This document shows positions 14,502-22,025 of a DNA stretch of 64,000 nucleotides, piece by piece (position 1 is the first letter of the stretch; every line of letters starts with the position of its first letter). The notes beneath the pieces were generated by a model, which saw nothing but the letters and a program-made list of their open reading frames with translations, had not been told where the DNA came from and did not search any database. The position numbers were made by a program, and so were the translations under genes. Origin of the DNA: Larix kaempferi (taxonomy: Eukaryota > Streptophyta > Pinopsida > Pinales > Pinaceae); the NCBI GenBank assembly GCA_027924585.1, contig BSBM01000917.1, positions 10,531,501 through 10,595,500 on the forward strand, in the 5' to 3' direction.

Positions 14502-14506
14502 AGTAA
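14502..14506. repeat. Target-site duplication, left copy (AGTAA)
   Basis: AGTAA immediately precedes the 5' LTR terminus TGTTGA and matches the five bases after the 3' LTR. Five bases is the normal Ty1/copia duplication length. The target lay just before the HindIII motif of one monomer. Confidence 0.93.
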
Positions 14507-14634
14507 TGTTGATGTATATGTAACTTCGGAATGTATTTCACATATATGTATATTGTATTCCTATAGAGATGGTATTATTCCTCTATAAGGAAGTGTCGTT
14601 ATTTATATTGTAAGTGTCGTAACTTATACTTGAT

Positions 14635-14705
14635 GGGTTATTAGACCACCTTGTTTGGGTTCGGCCCTGTATAAGTCATGTGGGTCAAAGGGTTATTAGA
14701 CCACC
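14635..14705 (+). promoter_or_regulatory. Direct repeat in U3 of the 5' LTR
   Basis: GGGTTATTAGACCACC occurs at 14635-14650 and again at 14690-14705, a 55-bp spacing, and each copy is followed by a GG(G)TCGGCCC-like block. The same pair is kept in the 3' LTR at about 21543 and 21598. Duplicated U3 motifs often act as transcription-factor sites in plant LTRs; that role here is inferred. Confidence 0.5.
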
Positions 14706-14791
14706 CTATTGGGGGTCGGCCCACTCAGCATTATGTTATGTGGTAAAGTCCGAGCCTACATGAGTTAGGTAAAAAGGCAAGTCAAGTCAAG

Positions 14792-14800
14792 TATAAATAG
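14792..14800 (+). promoter_or_regulatory. TATA box of the 5' LTR promoter
   Basis: TATAAATAG lies 286 bases into the LTR, a good match to plant TATA boxes. Transcription would be expected to start about 30 bp downstream, near 14825, defining the U3/R boundary. The start position is inferred. Confidence 0.75.
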
Positions 14801-15112
14801 AGTGCGGGAGGCACCCTATTTGTTCACTCACTTCTCACACATGCACTCAAGGAGGAGTGGCGCACTTATGGAGGAGGAGGATCTGCTACTAGGTTATGGC
14901 TCTCTCTCTTGGTTGGTTGTATCATTGCTCTATCTATCTCTGAGGAAGTTATTGGGGTTTTTCACCTTTATGGTTTTCCCCAAGTAAATCTTTGTGTCTC
15001 TTGTGTGCTTGCATTATTGTCTCCATGATTGATATGCTGTAGATATGCTGTACATGTTGTTCTCTCAGTTAAGATCCTAGATCAGATTGAAGTAAATTCA
15101 GAAAATTTAACA

Positions 15113-15124
15113 TGGTATCAGAGC
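15113..15124 (+). promoter_or_regulatory. Primer-binding site (initiator methionine tRNA type)
   Basis: TGGTATCAGAGC begins at the first base after the 5' LTR. It matches the complement of the 3' end of plant initiator tRNA-Met, the usual minus-strand primer for Ty1/copia elements. Confidence 0.93.
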
Positions 15125-15488
15125 TAGCCTGAAAGAAGGCATGATATGGCATGTATGACTCTTGTTGCACTTACGATGCTAGGGCTTGATATAGCAAAAA
15201 CCAGTCATCGTAGCACTTTCGCTATAAATCCGTTTTGGCGAAGTTTTCGGATCTGAAATTGTTGCAGGACGAAGATTAAATCTCCAGGTACCTTGTGTCC
15301 AAAGGACAACCTCTAATTCGTTGTACTTTGTGATTTATGATCTGTACAATATAGGGTTTCTGCCTCTTCCAGATCTGAGTCAAAATCAGGTGACCTTGGG
15401 AAAAAGGTCATATCTTGGGCTAGGAAGCTCCAAATGAAATTTCGTCAAAAGTGACAGGTAGTACACAGTCTGCAATATCTCAAAAAAA

Positions 15489-15842
15489 TCTTTTTCAGAG
15501 GCCGAAGTGGAACCAGGGACACGTGGCACACCGTACAAGTTCGCTCTCCTGTATTATCCCATAAACAGGTCATGTTGCGACACTTGGCATAACTCTCTCT
15601 CAGAGACTCCAATTGCGGTCAGACCTGTCAGGATGGAAAGATAACAGGCCGAGATATATCAGAAATTTTTTTCAAAGGCTGAAGTTCAAACAGTTACATG
15701 TGGCACGCCGTACAAGTTCGCTCTTCTGGTTTATCCCAAAACAGCTCACGTTGCGACATTTGGCATAACTCTCTCTCAGAGAATCCAATTGAGGTCAGAC
15801 CTGTCAGGATGGAAAGACAACAGGTCAGGCTATCTTAGGAAA
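15489..15842 (+). repeat. Tandem duplication, about 177-bp unit (2 copies)
   Basis: Two diverged copies in the retroelement leader. CCGTACAAGTTCGCTCT occurs at 15531 and, 177 bp later, at 15708. Each is followed by a shared stretch including TTGCGACA, GGCATAACTCTCTCTCAGAGA and GACCTGTCAGGATGGAAAGA. The copies differ at many positions, so the duplication is old. Confidence 0.8.
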
Positions 15843-15974
15843 ATTTTTCAGACCCCATGGATCAAAAAATTCAGATTTACACCAGAAACAATCAGGTACA
15901 TATTTCTGTCAAAACAGAATTATTTTTGAGTACCTTCATTCATGGCTTCCGGAATTTAGGGCTTTGGAGAAAGT

Positions 15975-16290
15975 TCGAATTTTTGTAATCGGAGACCACA
16001 GCTGGATGCTACTCATCAAAATAGAAATTTAGAGACCAAGATCAGAATTTTTGGTTGGACAGAAGGCCTGGCTTGATTAGACCCTAGTTCGGGACTTTGA
16101 TCAGAAAAGTGGAAAATTAGGGCTTATGTAAAAATGGGAATTTTTGAAATCTATGACCACGGCTGGAAGCTCCTCAGAAAAATAGAAGCTTAGAGCTTTG
16201 GATCAAACATTTTGATTGGGAAGAAGAGTGGGCTTCATCAAACCCCAGTTCAGGGTCACGTCCAGTGAATCCAGAAGTTTCAAAAGCAAA
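15975..16290 (+). repeat. Tandem duplication, about 161-bp unit (2 copies)
   Basis: Two diverged copies. GACCACAGCTGGATGCT at about 15994 matches GACCACGGCTGGAAGCT at about 16155, and the downstream parts share AAAATAGAA, GATCA and GGGCTT/GGCTTGAT-like blocks. It is more diverged than the 177-bp duplication just upstream. Confidence 0.65.
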
Positions 16291-17117
16291 ATTGAGGAGT
16301 GAAACTTTGCAGTTTTCAAATTCTGAATATACCAACTTGATCAGCTCATCAAGGCACATATTTCTATCCTGTCAGAAGTTTGAAATTCAAAGTTTGAATT
16401 TTTGGGGTTTCTCTGACAAACCCATATCCAGCTCAAGGTCCAGTTCTTGCAAATCAAGTGGATTGGGTTAATCCTAGAAGAAGATGGATTGATCATCTGC
16501 ATGAGTGAAGAAGTTCCTATTTCAGAGGGAGATGAGGCTAAGGCCTTATATAAGAAGATTACAAGTGATCTCGACAGGTATGACTCATCGAGGTATGTTT
16601 CGATATTTTTCCATGATTAAGTTTATGGTATGTTTGTCTTCATGTTATTACGGTTAGTACAATTTTGATTTTAGATTTGTCATATCACCTTAACAAAATT
16701 ATGAATGCATGATAGAAGATATTCATTGGTTAGGGTGTTGACACTTATGATTGTACTAATGCATTATGGTGTTGTATGAGGTTTATGTTGTCTACTAACA
16801 TGAAAGGTACACCAAGAAAGACAAATCATGTTCTGGTCCAAGAACATATGATCATGATAACATGAGGACAAAGATTCATCCATTGTCATGGATCTCATAG
16901 AAGATCCATTTACGAGGTATGTATAACTTGGTTTTGTAATAGTTAACCTATGAGATATACAGGTTACTAGCACAAGTCATTGAAGAAGAACAAGAAGACA
17001 TCATGTGAGTATGTTAGACATAAATAGATAACATGCTAATCCAGGTATGTTTTTCCTATATCAAGATAGAATCCTACCTTGTGTTAGGATCTTATACTAT
17101 TGTTGATAATGATTATT

Positions 17118-17335
17118 CATGAAGTCATAGGTTTGAATAATCATGGTTGTATGCATATTATGTTTCTTACCTTAATTGATGATATGACTAACCAGAAGAA
17201 TCATGAAGGTATAGGTTTGAATAATCACAGGTTTTATGCATAATATATCTCTTATCTTGATTGATGATTCAACTAACCTGAAGAGTCATAGGTTTGAGTA
17301 ATTACAGGTTTAGACATGTTATGACTAACCTTAAG
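17118..17335 (+). repeat. Imperfect minisatellite, about 80-bp unit (2.5 copies)
   Basis: ATAGGTTTGA recurs at about 17129, 17212 and 17289 (steps near 83 and 77 bp). Each is followed by an AATAATCA/GTAATTACAGG-like block, and copies end in GACTAACC. AT-rich, no coding signal. Confidence 0.65.
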
Positions 17336-18183
17336 AATTCTACATAAACCTTGAATGCTAATGCTTATTATTTTCTGTTTGAAATGATCATGACTATACA
17401 TGCTTGAGATTATTGTGTTTTAATAGTATACTAATGAATGTATGATTTTATATGAGATCACAAGGATAACACAATCATGATACTAATAAGCATGCATAGG
17501 AACCAAGGATGAATGTAAGTTCAAGGACAGGTAATCCAGGAAGCAAAGATCAAGAGGGAGTACACTCCAGTGGTTTATGCAAGGATGCAGATATTCAGAG
17601 GGAGTTGACCATCTCTCTACATCCCACAACAGAAAGGTGTAGAAGAAGCTACTACAGATTAGGACTCCACCAGCTCCTGCAAGAAAGCGAAGACTCAGAG
17701 GGAGTCCACCCAACGAACAAACAAAGATAAGTATTTTAATTATCATTTCTTGCATATGTGTTTGTTTAAATAAAATTGTTCAATGATGTATATGCTCATG
17801 TTCCTAGACTTAGGATATGTATTGTGCATATTAGGATAGTTGCATTGATGAACAGTATACTACTAATATACATGGGTAAGTGGCCTATGGCACTGTACAA
17901 CATTCCATTGCTACTTATCTAGAATGAAACCTCTTTGCTGACATGTTGGGAGTTGTGCACACTCTTAACAATGTTTTGGTAGAGATTGGAAGGCATCTAG
18001 AAAGTTACGGGATATGGATAAATGTTGTATTGAAGCATTGGCAAAGATAATTGCATGATTGTATGACATATTTCTTTATGTGTAAGAATTTGTTCTGAAA
18101 ACTATGAGATGTTTTCTAATCATGCAATTTAACTTGCTGTGTAGTAAAGTTCGTATGCCATCTCCTACAAAAGAAGAACTACA

Positions 18184-18626
18184 ACATTTGTTCCAGCAAC
18201 AAAGATATCTATTGAATATATTGAAGATATTGAAGTTCCCAGGATCTGGGATGAAGAAATGAAATGCCATGATCCGTCGATCATGAAGAATGATGTTTGG
18301 GATGTAATCCCAAGACATGAAGGGAAGTTTGCTATGACTTCCAAACGGAACTATCAGATCAAGCATGTTGCAGATGGCAGCATTGAGAAATATAAAAGTG
18401 ATGAAATAGAAGATACACTAGATGGATTCAAGACAGCTTCCTTGAATGGTGTAGTTGAAGAAGAAGTGTATGTAGAGCAGACACTGGGTTCTGAGACACA
18501 TGATAGGAAATCATATATGTGCAGAACTTGGTATGGTGAAGATAGATTGATTGCCGACACGTAGCGGAAGCTTACTACCGAGTTCAAGATGAAGAACTTG
18601 GGGATGATGCACTATTTGTTTTTGGC
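18184..18626 (+). pseudogene. Ty1/copia reverse transcriptase remnant (N-terminal and middle pieces, deleted)
   Basis: In the frame of 18184 the translation runs through IEVPRIWDEEMKCHDPSIM, DVWDVIPRHEG and KHVADGSIEKYK, the standard start of copia reverse transcriptase (the TW.LV.. and ADGSIEKYKARLVAKG region). It then jumps to a piece equivalent to KTAFLNG.LEEEVYV.QP (here KTASLNGVVEEEVYVEQ). About 50 residues after EKYK are missing. A second deletion after DRKSYMCR removes the LYGLKQAPR block and the YVDD catalytic motif, resuming at GEDRLIADT. A TAG stop follows at 18562, then RKLTTEFKMKNLGMMHY in the same frame. A frameshift at about 18616-18626 separates this from the downstream RNase H frame. 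No functional polymerase can be made. Family identity is clear; deletion sizes are estimated from family knowledge, not alignment. Confidence 0.85.
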
Positions 18627-19475
18627 ATGGAGGTATGGCAGAGTGCAGATAGAATCTTCCTTGGACAGGGGAAGTATGCAGTAGAGATCCCAAAGAGGTT
18701 CGGGATGATGGATTGCAAGGACATGGCCACACCTATGGCATCAAATCTGAAGCTTATATGTGATGCTTCATCTGAGCCGATTGATGTCTCTATGTATCGC
18801 CAGATGATTGGGTCCTTGATGTACCTGACGAACACGAGACCAGACATTTGCTTTGCTGTGAACACATTGATCGAGTTCCTGACGGATCCGAGGAGTGTTC
18901 ACCTGGTTGCTGTAAAGCATATTCTGAGGTACCTGAAGGGTACAGTGGATTATGGGCTCAAGTATGAAGCAAATCAAAAGTTTAACCTACAGGGTTATGT
19001 TGATTCAGATTGGGCTGGCAGTGCTGCAGATAGGAAGAGCACATCTGGGTGCTGCTTCAGTATGGGATCAGGTGTGATCTCTTGGTTTAGCAGGAAGCAG
19101 TCCTGCGTAGCACTGAGTACAGCTGAGGCAGAATATGTTGCAGCCTGCTCAGCTAGTTGCGAGGCAGTATGGCTATGGAAGCTACTGTCTGAGTTATTTG
19201 ATCTTCCGTTGGAAGCTACTGGTATCTTCTGTGATAACCAGAGTTGTGTGAAGCTGTCCGAGAACCTAGTGTTTCATGACAGGTCGAAACACATAGAGAT
19301 CAAATATCACTATATCAGGGATATGGTACAGAGAGGAGCTGTGAAGCTCCTGTATGTTGCGACGGACGAGCAGATTGCAGATGTGCTGACGAAGCCACTA
19401 GCCAGAGTGAAGTTCGAGTACTTCAGAGAGAGGCTTGGCGTTCTTCAGATCGAGGACACTTCAAGGAAGAAGTGA
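18627..19475 (+). CDS. Ty1/copia pol C-terminal fragment: end of reverse transcriptase plus RNase H
   Basis: A 282-codon open frame, the only substantial one in the window. Residues 1-43 (FLGQGKYAVEIPKRFGM, MATPM) are the C-terminal part of copia reverse transcriptase. Residues 55-115 carry YRQMIGSLMYL, TRPDICFAVN and ILRYLKGT, the connection region. Residues 123-240 are RNase H, which would degrade the RNA strand of the RNA-DNA hybrid: YVDSDWAG (D126), STAEAEY (E167) and FCDNQS (D203) carry the expected acidic catalytic residues, with KHIEIKYHYIRD following. The tail ADVLTKPLARVKFEYFRERLG is the usual copia polyprotein end, and TGA at 19473 is the natural stop. The ATG at 18627 is an internal methionine exposed by the upstream frameshift, not a true start. 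The piece is part of a broken polyprotein; RNase H looks intact but there is no sign that it is expressed. Confidence 0.93.
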   Translation: MEVWQSADRIFLGQGKYAVEIPKRFGMMDCKDMATPMASNLKLICDASSEPIDVSMYRQMIGSLMYLTNTRPDICFAVNTLIEFLTDPRSVHLVAVKHILRYLKGTVDYGLKYEANQKFNLQGYVDSDWAGSAADRKSTSGCCFSMGSGVISWFSRKQSCVALSTAEAEYVAACSASCEAVWLWKLLSELFDLPLEATGIFCDNQSCVKLSENLVFHDRSKHIEIKYHYIRDMVQRGAVKLLYVATDEQIADVLTKPLARVKFEYFRERLGVLQIEDTSRKK

Positions 19476-19589
19476 TGGACACATTTGCTGAAGCCATTCC
19501 AAGCATGTTGGAAGGAGGATCCTTCACATGGCTGTGGATGTAAGCGCTGGATGATGATCATCAGGATGATGTTCTGGTTTCTGCTTGAT

Positions 19590-19857
19590 ATGATCAGTTG
19601 GATCATTTTTATGTATGTATGTACGCATCATGTTGGATGCTGGATATGATCAGTTGGATCATTTTTATGTACGCATCATGTTGGATGCTGGATATGATCA
19701 GTTGGATCATTTATGTATGTATGCATCATGTTGGATGCTGGATATGATTAGTTGGATCATGTGTATGTATTTTGTATATGCATCATGTTGGATGCTGGAT
19801 ATGATCAGTTGGATCATGTGTATGTATTTTGTATATGCATCATGTTGGATGCTTGGA
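19590..19857 (+). repeat. Minisatellite A: 48-57 bp units (5 copies)
   Basis: ATGATCAGTTGGATCA (one copy ATGATTAGTTGG) starts at 19590, 19646, 19694, 19744 and 19801. Each unit also carries GCATCATGTTGGATGC (for example 19625-19640). Both words are short inverted repeats: TGATC/GATCA and GCATC/GATGC arms around a 5-6 base spacer. Units differ mainly in the length of the ATGTATGTAT spacer. Confidence 0.88.
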
Positions 19858-19871
19858 CCATGTATCTGTAT

Positions 19872-20250
19872 ATGTATCAGGTGGATACATTGTATGATCA
19901 GGTGGATCATGTATGGTGATATGTATCATGTATTTGTATTTGTATCAGGTGGATACATTGATGATCAGGAGGATCATGTATGATGATATGTATCAGGTAG
20001 ATACTTGGTATGCATCCGGTAGATGCATTGATGATCAGGAGGATCATGTATGATGATATGTATCAGGTAGATACTTGGTATGCATCAGGTAGATGCATTG
20101 ATGATCAAGAGGATCATGTATGATGATATGTATCATGTATTTGTATCAGGTGGATACATTGATGATCAGGAGGATCATGTATGATGATATGTATCAGGTA
20201 GATACTTGGTATGCATCAGGTAGATGCATTGATGATCAGGTGGATCATGC
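19872..20250 (+). repeat. Minisatellite B: about 70-bp units of three hairpin-like modules
   Basis: ATGATCAGG recurs at 19961, 20031, 20101, 20162 and 20232 (steps 70, 70, 61, 70), preceded by a less regular unit from 19872. A full unit holds three inverted repeats: TGATC-AGGAG-GATCA, GTATC-AGGTA-GATAC and GCATC-AGGTA-GATGC. Some arms extend to 7 bp, for example 20080-20086 pairing with 20092-20098, and 19872-19878 with 19884-19890. The arms differ between modules but stay complementary. Confidence 0.88.
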
Positions 20251-20519
20251 AGCAGGATGTTGCAATGATTATCAGGATGATCATAGATGACGAGCTTCAG
20301 GATGTTGCTCCAGATGACATGCAGCAGGATGTTGCAGTGATGATCAGGATGATCATAGATGACGAGCTTCAGGATGTTGCTCCAGATGACATGCAGCAGG
20401 ATGTTGCAGTGATGATCAGGATGAGCATAGATGACGAGCTTCAGGATGTTGCTCCAGATGACATGCAGCAGGACGTTGCAGTGATGATGATCAGGATGAT
20501 CATGGATACATCAGGATGA
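20249..20519 (+). repeat. Minisatellite C: 72-bp units (about 3.5 copies)
   Basis: GCAGCAGGATGTTGCA recurs at 20249, 20321, 20393 and 20465 (GGACG in the last), an exact 72-bp period. Since 72 is 24 codons, one frame (20211-20519) stays open and encodes a 24-residue repeat with DDELQDVAPDD and DMQQDVAV. This may be chance; no known domain is recognised. Units also carry the inverted repeat TGATCAGGATGATCA. Confidence 0.88.
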
Positions 20520-20589
20520 TGTATGGTGAGTATCAGGTTGATACTCTATGGCCGTGGATCAGGTTGTGCAGATGAGCATGTAATCCGGT

Positions 20590-21168
20590 GCCCTGGGAGA
20601 TTTGCAGATGGTCTTTCGAGGTTTTGCCTATGGCATGTAATATCGGTGCCCTGGGACATCTAGCAAATGCTCTTTCGAGGTTTTGCTCTGGGAGGACATG
20701 TAATTTGGTGCCCTGGGAGATCTGCAGATAGTCTTTCGAGGTTTTGCCTATGGCATGTAATAGCACCCTGGGATATCTGGCAGATGCTCTTGCGAGGTTT
20801 TGTCCTATGGCATGTAATAGCACCCTGGGAGATCCGATAGGTTGGGTTGTGTGCCCGTAATCAGTCCTTGGATGCTCTTGCGAGGTTTTTCCATGACCAC
20901 ATGTAATAGCGCCCTGGGTGATTTCAGGTCGGAGTTGTGTACCCGTAACATCCTGAGATGCTCTTGCGAGGTTTTGTGGTGGACCACATGTAATTTGTGC
21001 CCTGGGAGATTTCAGGTTGGAGTTGTGTACCCGTAACATCCTGAGATGCTCTTTCGAGGTTTTGTGGTGGGGTCACATGTAATAGCGCCCTGGGAGATCC
21101 TATAGGTAGAGCTGTGTGCTCGTAACAGCCTGGGATGCTCTTTCGAGGTTTTGTGACGCACATAATAA
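20590..21168 (+). repeat. Minisatellite D: 8 units in two length classes (55-62 and 87-89 bp)
   Basis: GCCCTGGG or ACCCTGGG starts units at 20590, 20648, 20710, 20765, 20822, 20911, 20999 and 21087. Each contains CTTTCGAGGTTTTG or CTTGCGAGGTTTTG and ends near ACATGTAAT or GCATGTAAT. The first four units are short. The last four contain an extra block of about 30 bp around GTTGTGTACCCGTAACA. The 168-codon minus-strand frame across this array follows the repeat and looks incidental. Confidence 0.87.
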
Positions 21169-21287
21169 GTCCTGAGGATTCCACAGTATGGCCAGTGATG
21201 ACGAAGACCTGCAGGTGGTGGGCCTACATCCAGTATGAAAAAGGACTGGCTCTGTAGAACTTCCTATGATGAGTAGAGACAGAGATT

Positions 21288-21340
21288 GATTGAGATAGCA
21301 GCAGCAGTGATGATGATGATGACTCGATGATGATTATCTA
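21288..21340 (+). repeat. GAT/AGC-rich microsatellite
   Basis: AGCAGCAGCAG followed by TGATGATGATGATGA and a diverged GATGATTATC stretch, just upstream of the polypurine tract. Simple-sequence expansion; no function visible. Confidence 0.6.
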
Positions 21341-21405
21341 GTGACGATGATCGAGAGAAGATGACTTGTGCTAGAAGAACTGTGCTGAGAAATACCTTCC
21401 TAGTT

Positions 21406-21414
21406 AAGAGGGAG
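21406..21414 (+). promoter_or_regulatory. Polypurine tract (plus-strand priming)
   Basis: AAGAGGGAG abuts the first base of the 3' LTR, the expected position and composition for the RNase H-resistant primer that starts plus-strand DNA synthesis. Confidence 0.88.
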
Positions 21415-22020
21415 TGTTGATGTATATGTAACTTCGGAATGTATTTCACATATATGTATATTGTATTCCTATAGAGATGGTATTATTCCTCTATAAGGAA
21501 GTGTCGTTATTTATATTGTAAGTGTCGTAACTTATACTTGATGGGTTATTAGACCACCTTGTTTGGGGTCGGCCCTGTATAAGTCATGTGGGTCAAAGGG
21601 TTATTAGACCACCCTATTGGGGGTCGGCCCACTCAGCATTATGCTATGTGGTAAAGTCCGAGCCTACATGAGTTAGGTAAAAAGGCAAGTCAATTCAAGT
21701 ATAAATAGAGTGCGGGAGGCACCCTATTTGTTCACTCACTTCTCACACATGAACTCAAGGAGTAGTGGCGCACTTATGGAGGAGGAGGATCTGCCGCTAG
21801 GTTATGGCTATCTCTCTTCGTTGGTTGTATCATTGCTCTATCTATCTATGAGGAAGTTATTGGGGTTTTTCACTTTTATGGTTTTCCCCAAGTAAATTTT
21901 TGTGTCTCTTGTGTGCTTGCATTATTGTCTCCATGATTGATATGCTGTAGATATGCTGTACATGTTGTTCTCTCAGTTAAGATCCTAGATCAGATTGAAG
22001 TAAATTCAGAAAATTTAACA
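21415..22020 (+). repeat. 3' LTR (606 bp)
   Basis: Starts directly after the polypurine tract AAGAGGGAG and ends TTTAACA before the AGTAA duplication. Offset from the 5' LTR is 6908 bp throughout. Compared with the 5' LTR it carries 12 substitutions, clustered in the second half (for example GTCAATTC for GTCAAGTC, and CTGCCGCTA for CTGCTACTA). Confidence 0.95.
21700..21708 (+). promoter_or_regulatory. TATA box in the 3' LTR
   Basis: TATAAATAG at the position equivalent to the 5' LTR box. If active, it would drive transcription rightward out of the element into the satellite array. Confidence 0.6.
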
Positions 22021-22025
22021 AGTAA
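22021..22025. repeat. Target-site duplication, right copy (AGTAA)
   Basis: AGTAA follows the 3' LTR end (AATTTAACA) and is followed by GCTTTTCTTATTTC, the next part of the satellite monomer. This fixes the right boundary of the element. Confidence 0.93.

Larger units (their letters stand above)
1..14506 (+). repeat. 173-bp satellite array, left block (about 84 monomers)
   Basis: Head-to-tail tandem array. ATGCGCAAAC recurs at 2, 175, 348 and 521, an exact 173-bp step, and continues with indels of only a few bases. Taking that motif as monomer position 1, conserved landmarks are TATAGAAAG (11-19), TATGACGTAGAA (24-35), an AT-rich dyad (about 82-97), CTTCTAGAAG (115-124, palindromic, XbaI TCTAGA) and AAGCTT (151-156, HindIII). 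Subfamilies differ at TTTACGAAAT versus TTTAAGAAAT, CGGGGGAAG versus CGGTGGAAG, GGACGCATGCGC versus AAACGCAAGCGC, and a GAAAACTGCAG (PstI) type. All copies I read have one orientation. Period and head-to-tail order are seen directly; a centromeric role is inferred. Confidence 0.97.
14507..15112 (+). repeat. 5' LTR (606 bp)
   Basis: Starts TGTTGATG and ends TTTAACA, giving canonical TG...CA ends with a 4-bp terminal inverted repeat (TGTT/AACA). It is the same length as the 3' LTR, with 12 substitutions and no indels. U3 holds a duplicated motif (14635 and 14690) and a TATAAATAG box at 14792. A 61-codon open frame downstream of the box (14802-14987) is present in both LTRs but is most likely leader RNA, not a gene. 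Confidence 0.95.
15125..18183 (+). other. Retrotransposon internal 5' region without recognisable gag, protease or integrase
   Basis: About 3 kb between the primer-binding site and the first pol remnant. No frame is open beyond about 90 codons, and I saw no CCHC zinc knuckle, no protease DSGA-like motif and no integrase HHCC or DDE block. It instead holds internal duplications (annotated separately) and AT-rich sequence. Short open frames at 16265-16471, 17509-17730 and, on the minus strand, 17483-17755 resemble nothing I know. A 39-codon frame at 16501-16620 starts MSEEVPISEGDEAKALYKK; it could be a relic of a gag start but this is unsupported. The region is either strongly decayed coding sequence or replacement DNA in a non-autonomous element. 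Confidence 0.7.
19476..21405 (+). other. Retrotransposon 3' untranslated region made mostly of tandem repeats
   Basis: About 1.9 kb between the pol stop and the polypurine tract, unusually long for a copia element. It contains four successive arrays (19590-19857, 19872-20250, 20249-20519 and 20590-21168), each annotated separately. The last 240 bp is unique sequence with a GAT-rich microsatellite. Open frames across it on both strands (for example 19615-19983, 20211-20519 and minus-strand 20533-21039) follow the repeats and have no recognisable domain. Confidence 0.85.
14507..22020 (+). mobile_element. Ty1/copia LTR retrotransposon, defective, inserted in the satellite
   Basis: A 7514-bp element flanked by a 5-bp duplication (AGTAA). 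Order: 5' LTR, primer-binding site, about 3 kb non-coding leader, broken reverse transcriptase, intact RNase H, about 1.9 kb of tandem repeats, polypurine tract, 3' LTR. The pol remnant is of copia type: the RNase H carries YVDSDWAG, STAEAEY and FCDNQS and ends in the ADVLTKPL tail. I could not find gag, protease or integrase in any frame, and the reverse transcriptase active site is deleted, so movement would have needed enzymes from another element. The LTRs differ at 12 of 606 sites. At the commonly used rice rate of 1.3e-8 per site per year this is about 0.8 million years; that rate is assumed for an unknown species. Confidence 0.95.

Noticed and set aside
1-14506. Possible CRISPR array because of regular repeats
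   Set aside because: The repeats are contiguous 173-bp monomers without unique spacers, no cas genes are present, and the inserted element is a plant-type retrotransposon.
14802-14987. 61-codon frame MREAPYLF... in the 5' LTR (also 21710-21895)
   Set aside because: Present in both LTRs downstream of the TATA box because the LTRs are copies. No known protein and no conservation argument beyond LTR identity.
16524-17705. Extra polypurine-tract-like words (CAGAGGGAG, AAGAGGGAG) at about 16524, 17549, 17597 and 17697
   Set aside because: None is followed by an LTR start (TGTTGATG). They may be chance purine runs or internal repeats, so they are not annotated as priming sites.
17483-17755. 90-codon minus-strand frame and overlapping 73-codon plus-strand frame
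   Set aside because: No recognisable motif. The region sits in the non-coding retroelement leader and the two frames overlap each other.
18354-18977. Minus-strand frames overlapping the pol fragment (18354-18587, 18511-18732, 18584-18865, 18768-18977)
   Set aside because: Antisense shadows of the recognised copia reverse transcriptase and RNase H sequence.
20533-21039. 168-codon minus-strand frame
   Set aside because: Follows minisatellite D antisense. Length comes from repetition of a stop-free unit; composition is repeat-like with no domain.
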